Assembly (NCBI GenBank): GCA_009746045.1
Contig: RPFO01000418.1
Span: 2,495,334-2,559,333 of the forward strand
Length of the DNA: 64,000 nt
Source of the DNA: Mesostigma viride
Lineage: Eukaryota; Streptophyta; Mesostigmatophyceae; Mesostigmatales; Mesostigmataceae
Direction of reading: 5' to 3'
Shown one piece after another: positions 31,708 to 41,067 of this stretch. The notes beneath the pieces are model-generated. The model was not told the origin of the DNA. It saw only the letters and a program-made list of their open reading frames with translations, and searched no databases. The stretch's first letter is position 1, and the number at the start of each line of letters is the position of its first letter. Made by a program: the position numbers and the translations under genes.

Positions 31708-32332
31708 AATCCATTTCTGGCCTTGCCTTGCTTTGCATGCATCACCACAAAACATCAAATTTATTACAATATGTGTGCTAGCTCTATACGGTGGAATAAC
31801 ACAGACATGTCTACCAGATGGCAACACGGCCATCTGTATGCTAGGGTGAGCACACTATGTGAATGTGCAGGGCCAGCCCACAGCAGCTGTGCCCCTGCTC
31901 TACCCCTTTTGCCAGGGTGGGTGGGTGGGAGGCAAAAGAAACAACCTGCTTCCCTAGAATGGAAGCCCACCCTTTATAGCAACCACCTCTCCAGCCAACC
32001 CCTACCTGGGTGGCTGGGGTACGGGTGCCAGCACAAAAAATATTTTTTCTAAAATTATTTTTTCTTTGGTGCTATACGGCGTTGCATTCTCCGCTCAGCA
32101 GGTTAGTCATAGATAAAATGAGCATAGCTCACCAAATCCATTTCTGGCCTTGCCTTGCTTTGCATGCATCACCACAAAACATCAAATTTATTACAATATG
32201 TGTGCTAGCTCTATACGGTGGAATAACACAGACATGTCTACCAGATGGCAACACGGCCATCTGTATGCTAGGGTGAGCACACTATGTGAATGTGCAGGGC
32301 CAGCCCACAGCAGCTGTGCCCCTGCTCTACCC
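31708..32332. repeat. A1-spacer-B1-A2 repeat block of the PAT-like element
   Basis: A1 (31708-31905) and A2 (32135-32332) are 198-bp direct repeats that look identical. B1 (31930-32134) is repeated as B2 at the other end (36824-37030). The spacer 31906-31929 has no second copy. It contains GGGTGGGTGGGTGGG, and CTTTTGCC at its start pairs with GGCAAAAG at 31931-31938 as a perfect 8-bp inverted repeat. Confidence 0.95.
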
Positions 32333-32529
32333 ACATCTCCTTACATGGCTAACAGCCGAAAAATACGTAGGACATGCAAAAAAGAAAACTTAAAACTACC
32401 TAGCTATGGGGGTACTTTGTCCCAACCCAGGTTCACCCTCGGGTTAGTTAAACCATTTCCCCCCTGACCTCCCACACAAGGGTGAGGTCAGTTGATAGCT
32501 AAAAGACGAGAGATAAAAACAGGAGGACG

Positions 32530-33410
32530 TCAAAACACGACGCCACCGAAGTGGCGCCGGAACGCCGCTGGGTCAAAACCCAGGGCCTGAGCCCAGAGGG
32601 CGGGTGGGATGTCGCGCCCCAGGAGGCTGCGGTGGAGGCCAATGTAGCGCGTGACCGAGAGGGCCGAAGCCCACCGGCCGCGCAGCTGGATGGCCTCCGG
32701 CGACTCGCCAGCGATGGCGTCGTGCGTCGCCCCCCCATGCCGGAGGCTGTGAAAAGAAAACATCCCTGGGATGCCCATGCGGGCCTGCACAGCCTCCCAC
32801 TGCTGCCTAGCCTGGCTGTACGTTAAGCCCCGAAAGAGGAGTGCATCCGGGGGCTGGCCAGCCGTCAGACGTCGCAGGAGCCACAAAGAAAGTGGATCCC
32901 GGACGAGGACGTGCTGGGCCGCCCCCTGCGCAGTTTTGGGGTTGCGCAGCACAAGGGCACCGACCATGGGCCCTGGCTCGAGAAGGGGGTGGCCGGGATG
33001 AGCCACATCCCGAACCCGCAGCCCTAGCGCCTCGCTAATGCGTAAATACTGCTGGAAAGCAATAATAATCAACGCACTCAAGTGCACCTGTCGACGTGAA
33101 ACTAGCAACAGGGCAGTGAAATAGCAAAGGCGCCAGGGCATAGGCGGAGGGCTGACAGCCGGAACAAGCCGCTGCCAACCTGCTAGCAGGCGGTCCGCCA
33201 GTACCCAATTCCGAACAATGTCGGGGTAGTACAGGTGCAGACAGGCCTTGGCATGCTGGCATAAGGTACGCCCCCGCCCGCCCTGGCATGGTAGACAGCA
33301 GAAATCCACTCACAGAAAATGGCTTCCGCGTCAGCTGGGTCGACAGGGCCAGGTGGCGCCCACGCCACGTAGACAGCCGCCGCACGCCGGTACGCTGGCA
33401 AGGTAGACAC
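32530..33410 (-). CDS. Tyrosine recombinase of the PAT-like element (frameshifted)
   Basis: The C-terminal ORF (33309-32530, 259 aa) has the tyrosine recombinase catalytic set: Arg in YLRISEALGL, HSLRHGG (His-x-x-Arg), Trp in GRWAS, and Tyr in VTRYIGLHR. A core-binding-like N-terminal segment (TLPAYRRAAAVYVAWAPPG) reads in another frame upstream to about 33410. The switch falls in a GC-rich run near 33270, so a single-base indel is likely. The enzyme would integrate the circular DNA intermediate, replacing the DDE integrase of LTR elements. The RNase H ORF overlaps this region out of frame. Confidence 0.9.
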
Positions 33411-34219
33411 AGGGTTGACTGTGCCTCCAAAAGTGCCAAGTCCCGAGGGCGTCGCGCCCCCTCAGGCCCAGGGTTGGGATGCACGTCACCACACCGGGTC
33501 AAGTCAGGAATCCAAGCGCCACGCCGACTGGCCTTGTCAGCTGGGTTGTGGTCGGTAGCCACCCAGACCCAGTGGCTCTGCGTGTCGCCAGCCAGTGACA
33601 GAGCGCAGTAGCGCCGAACCAGCTGGTTGAGGCGGTAGGAAGACGACCGCCCTCTGACAAACGCCCCCACCACAGCACTGGAGTCTACGAGCCGGACGAC
33701 TCGCTTACCTCGACACGCCTTGGTCCGGCACGACCACTCGACCCCCTGTGTCGCAGCAATCGCCTCCTTGACGTTGATGTGGTTAGGCTGCCCCCGCCAC
33801 CGGTAGGACAGTGCCGTACGCCAGTGGCCACTATCCAGCAGGCTGTAGTCCCCCTCCTCCATGCGCTCCAGGTCCCAGTCCTCCCCAGACGTTAAAGCTG
33901 TCGTCCGCCACCCCCGCGCTTCGCGCCGGGTCGCCAGCCGGGCACAATCGGCCCCAGGCAGGTCCCTGTAGACCACCCCACCGCCGGAGCCGCTCGCATC
34001 ACTTGCGACGACCCGGTCAGAAAGGGGCCGGGCCCTGGCCGCCCTCAAAAAGGGGGCCAGGTCGATCGCCGCCTGAAGCTCCTGGCGGGCCCCCGCAGGG
34101 AGGCGCCAGCGGCGCCCAGGCAGGGAGGCATTCATGGCTGCTAGCAGCCGGTACGTCTCAGACCACACCGAAAGCATGGGGCGGCACAGCAGATGCATCC
34201 ACACCCACTTCCCAAGCAC
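33035..34219 (-). CDS. RNase H region of the PAT-like element
   Basis: This frame starts in the RT connection (YYRELSSVLGKWVW lies just upstream, in the same frame). It holds an RNase H domain: SDASGSGGGVVYRD, then NVKEAIAATQGVEW (Glu), VRLVDSSAVVGAFVRG (Asp) and VATDHNPADKASRR. These give the D-E-D-D active-site pattern. The last 100 or so codons run out of frame over the recombinase and are probably not translated as such. RT and RNase H are most likely one polyprotein separated by a frameshift near 34290. Confidence 0.85.
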   Translation of the reverse strand: MLGKWVWMHLLCRPMLSVWSETYRLLAAMNASLPGRRWRLPAGARQELQAAIDLAPFLRAARARPLSDRVVASDASGSGGGVVYRDLPGADCARLATRREARGWRTTALTSGEDWDLERMEEGDYSLLDSGHWRTALSYRWRGQPNHINVKEAIAATQGVEWSCRTKACRGKRVVRLVDSSAVVGAFVRGRSSSYRLNQLVRRYCALSLAGDTQSHWVWVATDHNPADKASRRGAWIPDLTRCGDVHPNPGPEGARRPRDLALLEAQSTLCLPCQRTGVRRLSTWRGRHLALSTQLTRKPFSVSGFLLSTMPGRAGAYLMPACQGLSAPVLPRHCSELGTGGPPASRLAAACSGCQPSAYALAPLLFHCPVASFTSTGALECVDYYCFPAVFTH

Positions 34220-34262
34220 AGAACTAAGTTCGCGGTAGTATGTAAACCCGCGATCTAAGATT

Positions 34263-35456
34263 CTATGAGTAGCGCGATAACTGCCACCACACGCTCAGGA
34301 ACAGGCACCACGTCACCATCTCTTTGGTGAATGACCCCACCGCCTGCACACCAGTCTGCTCTGCTGTCGCCCGTACCACCTTGTCAGACTTCTGCACCAG
34401 CCCAACAGCGGCGTAGGCAGCCTGAACACGATCTAGCTGCTGATTCACCCCATCCACCGACGCACAGTGGGTGAAATGGAGGTCATCGATCGTCACAGCA
34501 TGCATACCTTCCAGATCCTGCCGAGATTCGAAGCACGGCGAGGGCGCCAAGGGCGCAGCAGGGTCCTCCTCCAGCCTCAGCCGGACGGTCTCCCCCGCCT
34601 CGTTGGCCTCCGCCACCAGGATCAGCGCGGACATGTTGATGCTCAGCCCACGACTAGCCTCCAACGGCGGCTTGGGGCCACAGCGGTACAACACAGACTG
34701 ATGCACACACTGGGCCACGGCGACGGCCAGCTTGTTGCCCATTGGCCAGCACAACATCCACGGCCACACCTTCCGACGAGCCCCACTCAGGCCCACCAGA
34801 TCCGACCACACCGGCATCCACGCACAGTACCGCCGCATCCAAACTGGCAGGCGGAGTCTGTTGTAGTACGAATCCAAATCTGATACGCCCCCAAAAACAT
34901 CCTCCCCAGCGCGCGTGGGCAAATCGCAAATCACGCCAAGGTGTGGTAAAAAAGCGGGCATAGGATCTGGTAGTGGCATGTTGCCACGCCGGTTGTCCAC
35001 AATCAGCCGTATACGGCCGTCGGGCTTTCCGACCCCAAAAGTACCGTTCACCATAGGCGGCTCCTCCTCAAAAAATCCACCCAAAATCCCCCTCTCCACA
35101 CACACCGTGCAAACCCGCGCGAACTCCTCCATGCTACACCCCCGCGAGATCCGCATCGACTTCTGCAAGATCCGCTCTGCTGGGCTCAGCGTCCGTACCA
35201 TCCTACTCTCATCATTCAAAATTGCTCCCCAAGAGGGGGGTAGTAAGTTCAGCACATCCACTTGGCCACCTTCCCCCGGACCAGGCAAGGCCAAGCGTGC
35301 GGCCACTAACGGTTCGTAAGGGGCTCCTTCAGCATATTCACCCCCATCCACTACAGATCCTGCCATTGCCGCTACGGAACCACCGTTCCGGCGGACAAAG
35401 GACCTGCAAGCATCATCGATCCCATCTAGGGCCGCCTGCTGCAGAGGCCCGGGCAC
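34263..35456 (-). CDS. Reverse transcriptase of the PAT-like element
   Basis: The 397-codon frame contains RT palm motifs: KPDGRIRLIVDNRRGN, SDLDSYYNRLRLP, WPMGNKLAVAVAQ and the catalytic TIDDLHF (near 34490), an IDD variant of the usual YxDD box. The fingers and N-terminal region are recognisable but diverged from Ty3-type RT, as is usual for DIRS-order enzymes. It ends in a frameshift into the RNase H frame. Confidence 0.85.
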   Translation of the reverse strand: MPGPLQQAALDGIDDACRSFVRRNGGSVAAMAGSVVDGGEYAEGAPYEPLVAARLALPGPGEGGQVDVLNLLPPSWGAILNDESRMVRTLSPAERILQKSMRISRGCSMEEFARVCTVCVERGILGGFFEEEPPMVNGTFGVGKPDGRIRLIVDNRRGNMPLPDPMPAFLPHLGVICDLPTRAGEDVFGGVSDLDSYYNRLRLPVWMRRYCAWMPVWSDLVGLSGARRKVWPWMLCWPMGNKLAVAVAQCVHQSVLYRCGPKPPLEASRGLSINMSALILVAEANEAGETVRLRLEEDPAAPLAPSPCFESRQDLEGMHAVTIDDLHFTHCASVDGVNQQLDRVQAAYAAVGLVQKSDKVVRATAEQTGVQAVGSFTKEMVTWCLFLSVWWQLSRYS

Positions 35457-35652
35457 ACGGGCTGAATCTACAGCAGGCGGGTCTCGCCCCCCCCCCCCAT
35501 CCAGTTTAACGCCCTAACCGTCTGACAGGCTAGTGTGCGAGCATTAAAAGCCCGACTCATCCTATCGCGCCTACGGCCTGAGCGTACCTGCTGCCACCAG
35601 TCACGAGGTGGCAGGGGTGCTGGAAGAGGTAGTGGAAGAAGGCACCGCTCCC

Positions 35653-36755
35653 TCACTTGTTGTTGTTGGACGGGCCGCCCTGCCCCTTCTTGCCGGGACC
35701 CTGCTCCAGCTTGTGCTGCAGCTTCCCCATGCTCATCGCCGCCCGCACCGCCGGAGACGCCAGCATTGCTCCACCCTCCTGGAATGGCAGCATTGCCGAC
35801 GGAGTCCCCTTCCAACCCGTCGACCCCACATCCACCAGCTGGCATGCCGTGATCAGCTTTGCCAGGTACTCGGCTGCTGCCAGCTCCAGAATTACTTCGG
35901 AGCGTGGCGTGGCCCAGTAGCCAAATTCTGTCACCATCGTGTCCAGAATTCCTGCCATCTGCAGGAGCAGCATCCTCCTCTCCCCGCTGGCTGAGCTGCC
36001 GTGCATCGTCAGCATTAACGATGCACGGATTGACTTCCCCCCCACGCTCTCTGCGTAGTCCAGCATCCCCGGCAGCACCGCCTCCAGCATGTTGCTCACC
36101 AGGACCGGCACTGCATGCCCGCTCAGCGCCACCCCCTTCGTGCGCGCCAGCCTGCCAGCAGTCGCCGCTGCGGCTGGGCTTGCAGTTGCTGGAGTCTTTG
36201 CCTGGTCCAGCAGCTTCGACATGGCCGATATCAGGTCGCCAATATCTCCGCCAGTGCGGGCGTTGCCCGGGCGGGATGGAAGCCCTCCCGCTGGCGTTGC
36301 ATAGCCCGTCTCGGTGCCCAGCAGCCGACCTATGTTCCGGTCTAGGTCCGCCACATCCTGGTCGATCGCCCCAGGGCGCCATCCTCCTCGCCAGCGCCCG
36401 GTCCACCATGCCCCGCCCCTCCGCCTCCACCTGCCGAAGGGGGAACACCCCCAGCTCCCACCCCACCTGCTGACACTGGTGGATCCGGCTCTGCAATAGC
36501 CTCCCCCAGTTGCGCTGCTAGCACATCGGCCAGGGCCTCCTCCCCATCCCAGTCGCTGACAAACCCCCTTTTCTCCAACACGTCCATGACGTTCTTGGCA
36601 CGCCCCGGATTGAGCTTCTGGATCCGCTCTAGCCAATGCCCCTCCCCTAGGATCTTCTGGACCGCAGTTGCGGCCTCCTTTGGGGTGCATCCCTCCCTGG
36701 CTTCTTGCTTGAGCTTTGCTATGAAATTCCGCTCTGGGGCTGTCACTGAGGTCAT
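35653..36755 (-). CDS. Gag-like ORF1 of the PAT-like element (frameshifted)
   Basis: The start at 36755 reads MTSVTAPERNFIAKLKQEAR and continues through a Gly/Ala/Pro-rich segment. Near 36390 the frame must change to continue into IDQDVADLDRNIGRLLG and on to a Lys-rich end (GKKGQGGPSNNNK) at 35653. No zinc knuckle is seen. The position upstream of RT and the basic tail suggest a nucleic-acid-binding gag analogue. This is inferred from position, not homology. Confidence 0.65.
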
Positions 36756-36823
36756 GGTGGGTTATAATGCTTGATGTGTTATATTGCGTTTTGTTTTTTG
36801 TGATGTGGTCACTTGAGGTTCTC

Positions 36824-37030
36824 AGGCAAAAGAAACAACCTGCTTCCCTAGAATGGAAGCCCACCCTTTATAGCAACCACCTCTCCAGCCAACCCCTACC
36901 TGGGTGGCTGGGGTACGGGTGCCAGCACAAAAAATATTTTTTTCTAAAATTATTTTTTCCTTTGGTGCTATACGGCGTTGCATTCTCCGCTCAGCAGGTT
37001 AGTCATAGATAAAATGAGCATAGCTCACCA
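36824..37030. repeat. B2 terminal repeat of the PAT-like element
   Basis: Direct copy of B1 (31930-32134) with small length differences in T runs. It abuts the remaining 37 bp of the chromovirus LTR at 37031. Confidence 0.95.
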
Positions 37031-37067
37031 AGTAGGAAAACTTTGGATGTAACATTTGGTTGTTACA

Positions 37068-37086
37068 TATCTCCCCCTCAAGACAG
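37068..37086 (-). other. Polypurine tract of the chromovirus
   Basis: Directly inside the 3' LTR the minus strand reads TTGAGGGGGAGATA. A purine-rich run ending at the LTR is the expected plus-strand priming site. Bases 37087-37449, between it and the extra ORF, show no coding signal. Confidence 0.75.
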
Positions 37087-37449
37087 GAACTCCCAGTTCC
37101 TAGAAGCCAAGAAGAATAAAACAACAACCTCCACAAAAACAACACAACAATAAACAGGAAGTCCACCACCTCTTGGGACAAGCAAGTGGGTTTTTACATC
37201 CCCAAAGGGCCTCCTATCTCATTAGCATCTGATCATGGTCAACCCTGAATAAGACAAATTCACCCACTGATGAAATGTCATCAAGTGACTAACACACAGG
37301 CAACCATGCCTGGATAATACAACTGCAAGACTGTCATGAACCCAGAACTGTCATTACTGGAAATCTGGACTAGACATCAGAACTGGCCTCCTCCATTCTG
37401 GATCCCCACCTCACTCCACAGCCCCATCTCCAACCATCCTGGAAACCCT

Positions 37450-38733
37450 TCACAAAGTGAACCAATCCCCCTTCTTCGTGTCCTTCCCCCTCGTTCCAAA
37501 CACTGGGAAATGCTCCACCATGGACACCAGATCTGGCCAGTTCCTGCTAACCTGAATGGCCATGCAGGTCTCAGCAGCCTTGCCCAACTCAGCTGAAAAC
37601 CTACTGCACTGGGCAGGATAGGACAGAGTAACCACAGCCTGTCGGAGGGGGTCGAAGACCCAACCACTGGCAGTCTTATGGCGACATAGCCAGCTGCTAT
37701 AGGCCCACCACAGCTGTAGAAAGGCCTTGATAGGCCCCCACCTGGCCCCCAAGATGGGTACCAGCACTCTCAAGGGCGTGAGCCTGGCCCTCAGCTCGTT
37801 AGGGAACTTTGGTAACTGCAGCCCCACGAAGACCGTGCTGTCCTTGTGTGGAAAACATGACATCACAGAGCAGCTGGACGACGGTGTCATGTCGAACTCT
37901 CCCTGCTGGACAGCTTGCTCGAGCAGCTCAGTATAGGTCTGGGAATAACCATCTGGCTTGAGCCCTGCAAAGGCGAGTCTCAGATCACTGGGCAGAGCTG
38001 CCATCAAGTCCTGGCCCTCCACCGGCCTCATGTCAAACGAAGGCCACGGGTACACTGCAAAGACGGTGTGCATAATATAAGCCACCATGGGTGAACCAAT
38101 CTCACAAAGACTGGGGGGCAGACAGTCCAGGGCCAACTCTACCATACCCTCAGGTACTAGTTCACCCTCCTCCACCACTGTCTGGTCGAGGGCCTTCATG
38201 GCTGTGTACAAGGATTTACACCACTCGCACTGTTCAGGGACACATTTACGGTGGTCCAAGTACTGCTCCACCTGTTTTGTTGGGACAACGGACCTGGGCA
38301 AGTGTACCACCACCTTAGGGGGTGGAGGGGCCTCCGTAGAGGAGGGAACTGAGGCCACCATGGTGGGGATAGCCTCCTGAGCTACCTGGGCCTCAGAGGC
38401 TGCAGGCACAGCAGAACCCACAAGTGGAAGGTGCCCAGCCCTCAAATGTTCTGCCATCTGAGTAACCAAACCCTCCACATGAGCCAACCTTGATATAAGG
38501 GCCCCGTGACGCTGCTCGTGCCGCTGCTGATCATGTACCATACGCTGGAACAGGTTGAGAAAATGGGCTTCCACGAACCCAGCGTCTTCCTGGAGCGAAG
38601 TACCTGTGGCTCTGGGGCCAGCGTAGTCGTGCTGAAAGACATACGTAGCCCTCACGTCCTCTTGGAGTTGGGCAGGTGGCCTGGGTGTCCCCTCAGGATG
38701 GGAGTCGGCCATGGCTGGCAACCACAGACACAC
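37450..38733 (-). CDS. Accessory ORF3 of the chromovirus, 427 aa, function unknown
   Basis: An intact ORF starts about 27 bp after the pol stop and ends before the PPT, the position of env or other third ORFs in retroelements. The N-terminal half is acidic and probably helical (EAHFLNLFQRMVHDQQRHEQ, then LAHVEGLVTQMAEHL), suggesting a coiled coil. The middle has a Cys/His cluster (DHRKCVPEQCEWC). The C-terminal half includes LWWAYSSWLCRHKTASGW. There is no signal peptide or strong membrane anchor, so an envelope protein is unlikely. Unlike pol, the frame is unbroken, which argues for recent selection. No family was recognised. Confidence 0.8.
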   Translation of the reverse strand: MCLWLPAMADSHPEGTPRPPAQLQEDVRATYVFQHDYAGPRATGTSLQEDAGFVEAHFLNLFQRMVHDQQRHEQRHGALISRLAHVEGLVTQMAEHLRAGHLPLVGSAVPAASEAQVAQEAIPTMVASVPSSTEAPPPPKVVVHLPRSVVPTKQVEQYLDHRKCVPEQCEWCKSLYTAMKALDQTVVEEGELVPEGMVELALDCLPPSLCEIGSPMVAYIMHTVFAVYPWPSFDMRPVEGQDLMAALPSDLRLAFAGLKPDGYSQTYTELLEQAVQQGEFDMTPSSSCSVMSCFPHKDSTVFVGLQLPKFPNELRARLTPLRVLVPILGARWGPIKAFLQLWWAYSSWLCRHKTASGWVFDPLRQAVVTLSYPAQCSRFSAELGKAAETCMAIQVSRNWPDLVSMVEHFPVFGTRGKDTKKGDWFTL

Positions 38734-38760
38734 AGCACCAAAAAGAGGCGTTAGCAGTGC

Positions 38761-41067
38761 TCACTGGGAGCTATGAAGGGGAGCACTCCGCTCAGAGCCC
38801 ATGACATACCACTCAGGCAAGGTGATCCCATGACGCTGACAATAATCTAGTACAGCAGAGTGACTGTTGGTGAGATCAGACAACCACAGCCACGTAGCAG
38901 TCACCTCTAGCTCTCCCTTCCAGTGTACCTTAAACTGCAGCTGTTTAGTACGACCTTTCCCCTTCACCCTGTGAGCCAACAACCGCTCCACTTCATAGAT
39001 CTTCTCCCCCTCAGAATCCAACTCATAAGGCAAGGGGGCAGACAATCTGCCTGGCAAGGTGTTACGCCTGTACAGCTTCAGCTGTGCTAGGTGAAAAATA
39101 TTATTCCTGAGCTTCCAGTGAGAAGGCACCTGGACCTGGACCACGGTACCATAGTGAAAGGTGGCCAACACTGGGTAAGGACCCAACCAGAGTGGTTGCA
39201 GTTTCCTGCATTGCTCCTTCTCAGGCAGCACTCTGTTGGCTTCCAACAACACCAAGTCCCCGGGAGCTACAAAGGAATGACTGGCCACCGTTTGCTGCCA
39301 GGCGTTAGTCAGGTACTTGTCCTGTGTCCTCAACAGCTGGGTAGCCACAATGCTGTGAGCCTCCTGGAAGGAAGCCAACAACTGCTGGACTGAACCAAGA
39401 CGTCGCTGGAAAGGGCCTTCAGCGTCTCTGTCAGGCAGTTCCAAGTCGAATGGTGTCAAGGGACACTGGCCATTGCAGATCACGAAGGGGGACATCTGGT
39501 GAGGAGCCAGAGGAGAGTTGTTGATTGCGAACTCTATGAAAGGTATCTTCTTGTCCCAGTCCTTGTTGTCGTGGGTACAATAGTGCTTTTGACACTCCCT
39601 GACAATTCTGTTCATCCTCTCCACCGCCCCAGTACTGGCACACCTGTATGCCACACCGAATGCCAGCTTAGTGTCTAGGATGTCAAAGAATGACTTCCAA
39701 AACCCTGACAGCCAAAGGGGGTCCTGATCAGTGATGATCACTCTAGGCATGCCGTGCAGACGGTAGATCTCCTTCATAAACAAATCCACACACTGTGCAG
39801 CGGTGAGATGAGTATTGCAAGGAATCAGATGGCACATCCTGGAAAGCCTGTCCATGACCACAAGGATCCTGTCATTGCCACCATCTGACATGGGAAGACC
39901 ACAGATAAAATCCATAGTCACACTGATCCAAGGGCGCAGGGGAATGGGCATAGCCATGGGAAAGATGGGCGTGGCTTGGTTCCTGACCTTATTTCTCTGG
40001 CAGGAGTCACAGGAATCCACATAGGCCTTAACATCCTGATAAAGGCCAGGCCACCAAAACCTCTGCTGCACCTCATGAAGTAGCTTAGCATAACCAGGAT
40101 GACACGCAGTCACATCGTCATGGAAACAATGTAACACTGTGGGAATGGCCATCTCAGGCACATACACTTTTCTAGTCACCGTGTGCTCTGCATCATGAGT
40201 GTGAACATACAGAACGCCCTCCCAGTATTCTACAGGTCTATTGCCAAAGTTGCCCCTCTGGATAGCTGCAGTAGCCATGTCCTCCGTCTTGGTGAAGGCC
40301 TTGATGACGTCCAGCAGGGAAATATTTAAAGGATTAGGCAACACCAGGTCCTTGTCAGGTCCCAGGGGCTGCATCTGCATCTCCTCTTCCTGCCCAGGGC
40401 TAGCCACCAACTGCTTGGATGAGACAGTAGTAGCTATAGGCCCTTTTGACCTTGCCATCACCTGAGAGGCCAACACCTTGGACCGGCCTACCAACACAGG
40501 GTCCATGACCCACTTCCTGGGCCTACCTCTGCTGCGCCTAGCAGGGTCTCCCTCACCTGGCTGCACTGTGGGAGTGGGCACCACACCTTCAGGACTTCTC
40601 CTAAGACTGTCAGACAGTGACTGGACACCCTCCTGGACGCCTGTCAACTCTGGGACAGAGCCCTGGTCGATGAGCATCACGGGACCACCGTTATTCCCTA
40701 CAGGTGGTGTCAACAGTTGAGAAACCTTCTGGTTGTTGGCCTGAGCTCTAGTCAAGGCTCCACACTCTACCACAGAAATCAGGGCAGCACAGATGTCCAA
40801 GTCCTCATGAAAACTTCCCATCAAATCCCTCCTCCTGGACAGGGCGTCAGGCACCACATTCTGCGTACCAGGAATGTACCTCACAGAGAAAGGTCCAAAC
40901 CCCCCCAGGAACTCCATCCATCCAGCCATCCTCTTACTCATCCGGGTCTGTTCCAACACATGTACCAAGGGCCTGTGGTCAGTCATCAGGGTAATAGACT
41001 CGTTGCCCTGCCCATCCTGGCGCTGCTGGCCACAGAAAACTGAGCCCCCTTCAGTAGGTGTTCCCAC
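38761..41067 (-). CDS. Pol, C-terminal part: RNase H end, integrase, chromodomain
   Basis: The frame opens with the end of RNase H (LMTDHRPLVHVL, VPDALSRR). Integrase follows: the zinc-binding HHCC region (ACHPGYAKLLHEV to CDSCQRNK), then catalytic residues in TMDFICGLP, ITDQDPLWLSG and GAVERMNRI (D, D, E). A chromodomain closes the protein (YEVERLLAHRVKGKGRTKQL, then FKVHWKG and TWLWLSDL). This combination defines a chromovirus. It continues from the RT frame upstream after a frame change near 41000-41050. Confidence 0.93.
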   Translation of the reverse strand: MGTPTEGGSVFCGQQRQDGQGNESITLMTDHRPLVHVLEQTRMSKRMAGWMEFLGGFGPFSVRYIPGTQNVVPDALSRRRDLMGSFHEDLDICAALISVVECGALTRAQANNQKVSQLLTPPVGNNGGPVMLIDQGSVPELTGVQEGVQSLSDSLRRSPEGVVPTPTVQPGEGDPARRSRGRPRKWVMDPVLVGRSKVLASQVMARSKGPIATTVSSKQLVASPGQEEEMQMQPLGPDKDLVLPNPLNISLLDVIKAFTKTEDMATAAIQRGNFGNRPVEYWEGVLYVHTHDAEHTVTRKVYVPEMAIPTVLHCFHDDVTACHPGYAKLLHEVQQRFWWPGLYQDVKAYVDSCDSCQRNKVRNQATPIFPMAMPIPLRPWISVTMDFICGLPMSDGGNDRILVVMDRLSRMCHLIPCNTHLTAAQCVDLFMKEIYRLHGMPRVIITDQDPLWLSGFWKSFFDILDTKLAFGVAYRCASTGAVERMNRIVRECQKHYCTHDNKDWDKKIPFIEFAINNSPLAPHQMSPFVICNGQCPLTPFDLELPDRDAEGPFQRRLGSVQQLLASFQEAHSIVATQLLRTQDKYLTNAWQQTVASHSFVAPGDLVLLEANRVLPEKEQCRKLQPLWLGPYPVLATFHYGTVVQVQVPSHWKLRNNIFHLAQLKLYRRNTLPGRLSAPLPYELDSEGEKIYEVERLLAHRVKGKGRTKQLQFKVHWKGELEVTATWLWLSDLTNSHSAVLDYCQRHGITLPEWYVMGSERSAPLHSSQ

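Larger units (their letters stand above)
31708..37030 (-). mobile_element. PAT/Kangaroo-like DIRS-order retrotransposon with split direct repeats
   Basis: On the plus strand the order is A1 (31708-31905), a 24-bp spacer, B1 (31930-32134), A2 (32135-32332), coding interior, B2 (36824-37030). Read with the genes on the minus strand, this is the split-direct-repeat layout of PAT elements such as Kangaroo of Volvox. The interior encodes a gag-like protein, RT, RNase H and a tyrosine recombinase. There is no integrase and no target duplication, as expected for recombinase-driven insertion. Frames are broken in at least three places. Confidence 0.92.
31042..37067 (-). repeat. 3' LTR of the chromovirus, split by the nested element
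   Basis: 31042-31707 and 37031-37067 together reproduce the 702-bp LTR at 45095-45796, with one extra C in a CCC run and one A/C substitution. Joining the two parts regenerates the uninterrupted sequence exactly, with no duplicated bases at the break. Confidence 0.95.

Noticed and set aside
32551-34227. Plus-strand frames opposite the PAT-like element's recombinase and RNase H
   Set aside because: Antisense shadows of GC-rich coding sequence on the minus strand.
31708-37030. Classical DIRS1 element with inverted terminal repeats
   Set aside because: The terminal repeats are direct and split (A1-B1-A2 and B2), which is the PAT/Kangaroo arrangement.
37450-38733. Envelope gene of the chromovirus
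   Set aside because: Position fits, but there is no signal peptide, cleavage site or membrane anchor. Kept as an ORF of unknown function.
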